A stretch of 6,855 nucleotides of DNA, from NCBI GenBank assembly GCA_022428035.1, contig JAKMDG010000213.1, positions 1 to 6,855 on the forward strand. The letters run 5' to 3'. The notes under the pieces are model-generated. The model ran no database searches. It worked only from the letters and a program-made list of their open reading frames with translations, and was not told the DNA's origin. How positions within the stretch are numbered: position 1 is the stretch's first letter; every line of letters begins with the position of its first letter. Below, piece after piece: positions 4,752 through 6,855 of the stretch. The position numbers were made by a program, and so were the translations under genes. Source of the stretch: Longimicrobiales bacterium (GTDB taxonomy: Bacteria > Gemmatimonadota > Gemmatimonadetes > Longimicrobiales > Gaopeijiaceae).

Positions 4752-6855
4752 CGGGTGCCTCCCTGGCCAGCACGTCCAAGCCAACCCCGCGCACTGAATC
4801 CCACGTTCACCCCGAATGAGCGATAGCCGGTAAAGCGACCCTGCCCATAGAGCAGATCGATACGGGTCAGATAGCGTGCCCCTTCGCGGCGCAGGCCGAG
4901 GCTCACGGACAGATCCGGCACCAGCTCACCGCCTGGAACACGTCGCTCGTCGATCCAGGCCACACCAGGATTCACGCGGGCATTGAGCGTCCACCACGTC
5001 CCCAGCGGGCGCGCATACTGCGCGTACGGCCCGACGGACACGCTCGAGTTCGGATCCCAGTACAGCGCACCTGTACCGACGCTCGGTGAGGCATCCATGT
5101 AGCGAAGGCCACGAGCGCCCAGCCCGAGTGTCACCGTGCGCGACATCAGCCGCCCCGCGCTGGCACCGAGCGAGACGCGAAGGTTTCGACCGGCGCCCGG
5201 GACACCGCCATGGCTCAGTGATGCGCCCTCACCGGTTACCGCCAGGCTCCACAGTTCGTTCAGCGGCTGGGCATGCGCGACGAACAGACGATCCTGCTGG
5301 ACGTCAGCACGTAAGGCCTGGAGCGTGTTCGTCACGCCGAAGGCGGGCGCATGATCGACTCGGATCTCGGTGCGCCGGCCCGCCGCACCCAAGAAGCGTC
5401 CAGAGGCCCCGAAGGAGACATCGCCCTCCGACTCGCGCACGTTCTGCACGCCGAAGTGGAGCGCGGTACGGATCGTCCCCCAGCGCCACCAGCGGGCACC
5501 CTCCAGCTCCGCGAAGGCTCCGCGCGTGTCGCCGGCGCCGCCACTGGTCTCGAGACCCTCGAGCAGGCGGGCTCCGGTCCGCGTGCCCCACACCCAGTCC
5601 TGAGAGATACCGTACCACTCACCACCGAGGTCGAGGCGCCGGAAATCGTCGGTATCCGCCAGCGACTCCACAATCGCTCCGATGCCGGGCTCTTCGATCT
5701 CCACCATCTGACGGTCGACTTCGGCCTGGAGAATCGCGAGGCCCTCGAGCGAGCGCTCATGCGTCGGGTCCAGAACAAGCGCCGCCTCGTAGCGTCCCAC
5801 CGCAGGAAGACGCGCACCGTTCCAACGATCCAGGTCGCCGATGAGCGCCAGCACATCGGCCCGCGTCACAACGTCGATGTCAGAATCGGTAGAACGGTCG
5901 GGCACGGCTCCCGTTGCCCGGGCGGCATCCTCTTCGTCCATCAGAAGGAGTAGTCCCTCGAGGCGCTCACGCGCAGCGTCGGGCTGGTCGATCCACACCT
6001 CGAGTTGTGCCATTCGGTACTGCAGATCCATCTGGCGGCCCCCGGTGATACGCTCGATTTCGCCCAGCGCCGAGAGCGCGCCCTCGAAGTCACTGAGCTC
6101 GTACTGCAGGAAGTCCGCGTATGCCTGCCACGCCTCCACGTCATCCGGCGACTCGGCGAGCGCTGCTTCATACAGCTCGGCGGCTCGGGTGAAGAGTCCG
6201 TCTTCGCGTGCGCCAATCGCCTGCTCGATCAGAGTCGGCGGCGGCGCGGGCTCGACCTCGGGCTCGGGCGGTGGCGTCAGAGCTGTGATCACATCTTCAC
6301 GCAGCTGGAGCGCATCCGCGGAAGCCAGATCAGCGTCGGACATGAGCAAAAGAATCTCTTCTGCCTCAACCAAACGGTCCGTGTAGTAGTAGATCCGCGC
6401 GAGCTCGATCTGGATCGGGACGGACTCTGGAAGGGCCTCGAGACCCTCGACCAGAATACGCTCGGCTTCCGCGTACTCCTCGACCCCCATGTGGGCACGC
6501 GCCCACTCCAACACCATCGCTTCGTCAGCCGGCGTCTCACCGACGACGGCCTCGTAGTGCACCGTCGCCCCGGAAACGTCCCCGATGTCACGAAGTGTTC
6601 GCGCGAGCAGAAGGTGCAACTCCCGATCGTCTTCGAAGACAAGCAGGCCTTCAAGAACAGGGACGGCACGAGCCCCGTATCCAGCCCTCAAGAGCGTCAC
6701 GCCGTATTCCCGGCGTACGTCCAGATCATCCGGGTAGTTCGCCAGATAGGCAGCAAACAAGGGGATCGACTCGTCGAGGCGCTCCTGATCCAGGAGAGGC
6801 AGCGCTTGCTCCCAGAAGAGCTCCCCGGGCCCACGAATGATCTCGGTAGGCGGCG
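4748..6855 (-). CDS. TPR / outer-membrane beta-barrel exopolysaccharide export protein (PgaA/BcsC/PelB-like), 5' end missing
   Basis: The frame is open from the right edge to a TGA at 4750-4748, giving 701 visible residues; the true start and any signal peptide lie beyond the window. A TTG at 6760 is in frame, but the sequence before it (for example ELFWEQALPLLDQERLDESI) is good TPR-like helix, so I treat the gene as continuing. The first part (about 6855-6290) is helical TPR repeats, with patterns such as ESVPIQIELARIYYYTDRLVEAE. A Pro/Glu linker (about 6233-6280) separates it from more TPR-like repeats to about 5690. From about 5640 to the end (roughly 297 residues) alternating hydrophobic, Gly- and aromatic-rich strands indicate a beta-barrel, including ALYWDPNSSVSVGPYAQYA, a motif type seen in PgaA/BcsC barrels. 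The PgaA barrel is of similar length. It likely exports the nascent polysaccharide, with the TPRs as periplasmic scaffold. PgaA, BcsC or PelB kinship cannot be separated by eye. Confidence 0.85.
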   Translation of the reverse strand, partial: PPTEIIRGPGELFWEQALPLLDQERLDESIPLFAAYLANYPDDLDVRREYGVTLLRAGYGARAVPVLEGLLVFEDDRELHLLLARTLRDIGDVSGATVHYEAVVGETPADEAMVLEWARAHMGVEEYAEAERILVEGLEALPESVPIQIELARIYYYTDRLVEAEEILLLMSDADLASADALQLREDVITALTPPPEPEVEPAPPPTLIEQAIGAREDGLFTRAAELYEAALAESPDDVEAWQAYADFLQYELSDFEGALSALGEIERITGGRQMDLQYRMAQLEVWIDQPDAARERLEGLLLLMDEEDAARATGAVPDRSTDSDIDVVTRADVLALIGDLDRWNGARLPAVGRYEAALVLDPTHERSLEGLAILQAEVDRQMVEIEEPGIGAIVESLADTDDFRRLDLGGEWYGISQDWVWGTRTGARLLEGLETSGGAGDTRGAFAELEGARWWRWGTIRTALHFGVQNVRESEGDVSFGASGRFLGAAGRRTEIRVDHAPAFGVTNTLQALRADVQQDRLFVAHAQPLNELWSLAVTGEGASLSHGGVPGAGRNLRVSLGASAGRLMSRTVTLGLGARGLRYMDASPSVGTGALYWDPNSSVSVGPYAQYARPLGTWWTLNARVNPGVAWIDERRVPGGELVPDLSVSLGLRREGARYLTRIDLLYGQGRFTGYRSFGVNVGFSARGWLGRAGQGGTR
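4758..4763 (-). promoter_or_regulatory. Strong Shine-Dalgarno site that fixes the glycosyltransferase start
   Basis: GGGAGG is separated by 6 bases from the ATG at 4751-4749. It lies within the last codons of the TPR/barrel gene, whose TGA (4750-4748) overlaps this ATG. The site supports the shorter start over the ATG at 4784 and suggests translational coupling of exporter and synthase. Confidence 0.75.
6233..6280 (-). other. Proline/glutamate-rich linker segment within the TPR protein
   Basis: This segment encodes about 16 residues, TPPPEPEVEPAPPPTL-like, between two TPR blocks. It is low-complexity, rich in Pro and Glu, and looks like a flexible or extended hinge in the periplasmic part of the export protein. 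It is not a nucleotide repeat array. Confidence 0.7.

Noticed and set aside
5086..5844. Long plus-strand open frame of about 250 codons
   Set aside because: It lies antisense to the barrel/TPR coding frame. The translation is dominated by Arg, Pro and Ser with no domain pattern, typical of a shadow frame in GC-rich DNA.
6758..6760. TTG at 6760 as the true start of the TPR/barrel protein
   Set aside because: The frame stays open to the window edge and the upstream residues continue the TPR-like helix pattern. A start here would also leave an exported protein without a signal peptide.
1..6855. CRISPR array, tRNA/rRNA, insertion sequence or attachment site
   Set aside because: I saw no regularly spaced repeats, no tRNA-like or rRNA-like stretch, no transposase motif and no flanking inverted repeats. 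Coding sequence fills nearly the whole window.

Overview
The window is a compact, single-strand (minus) gene cluster from a Gram-negative (diderm) bacterium. The base composition looks GC-rich (judged by eye, not computed). The diderm assignment rests on two things: a TPR protein that ends in an outer-membrane-type beta-barrel, and a lipoprotein. I cannot name the phylum from the sequence. Something like Gemmatimonadota or another environmental high-GC diderm is only a guess.

In transcription order (high to low coordinates), the window holds six genes. (1) A TPR / beta-barrel outer-membrane protein, PgaA/BcsC/PelB-like in layout, with its 5' end beyond the window (4748-6855). (2) A processive, membrane-bound family 2 glycosyltransferase of the PgaC/IcaA type (3432-4751). 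(3) An 83-residue protein with one membrane segment (3143-3394). (4) A membrane-anchored protein with a glutamine-amidotransferase-like alpha/beta domain, a degenerate NodB/CE4 polysaccharide-deacetylase domain and a C-terminal beta domain (1252-3159). (5) A lipoprotein with a GH18-type glycosidase domain (117-1241). (6) The first 35 codons of a TIGR03546-like (DUF2062-like) membrane protein (1-107). Junctions are 4-base and 17-base overlaps or gaps of 9, 10 and 37 bases, so this reads as one operon with translational coupling. Its promoter must lie outside the window, beyond 6855.

Together genes 1-5 look like an exopolysaccharide synthesis and export machine related to the poly-beta-1,6-N-acetylglucosamine (Pga/Hms/Ica) systems. 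The synthase makes and extrudes the polymer, with the small membrane protein as a possible PgaD/IcaD-like partner. The deacetylase-like and glycosidase-like proteins would bind or trim the polymer in the periplasm, and the TPR/barrel protein would export it. The most interesting point is that the two activities fused in PgaB appear here as two separate genes, and each has lost part of its canonical catalytic motif. The deacetylase-like protein also carries an extra amidotransferase-like domain. This could be a divergent Pga-like pathway, possibly with a different polymer or with binding rather than catalytic roles. There is no gene-free stretch above 300 bases, and I saw no RNA gene, mobile element, CRISPR array or convincing terminator.
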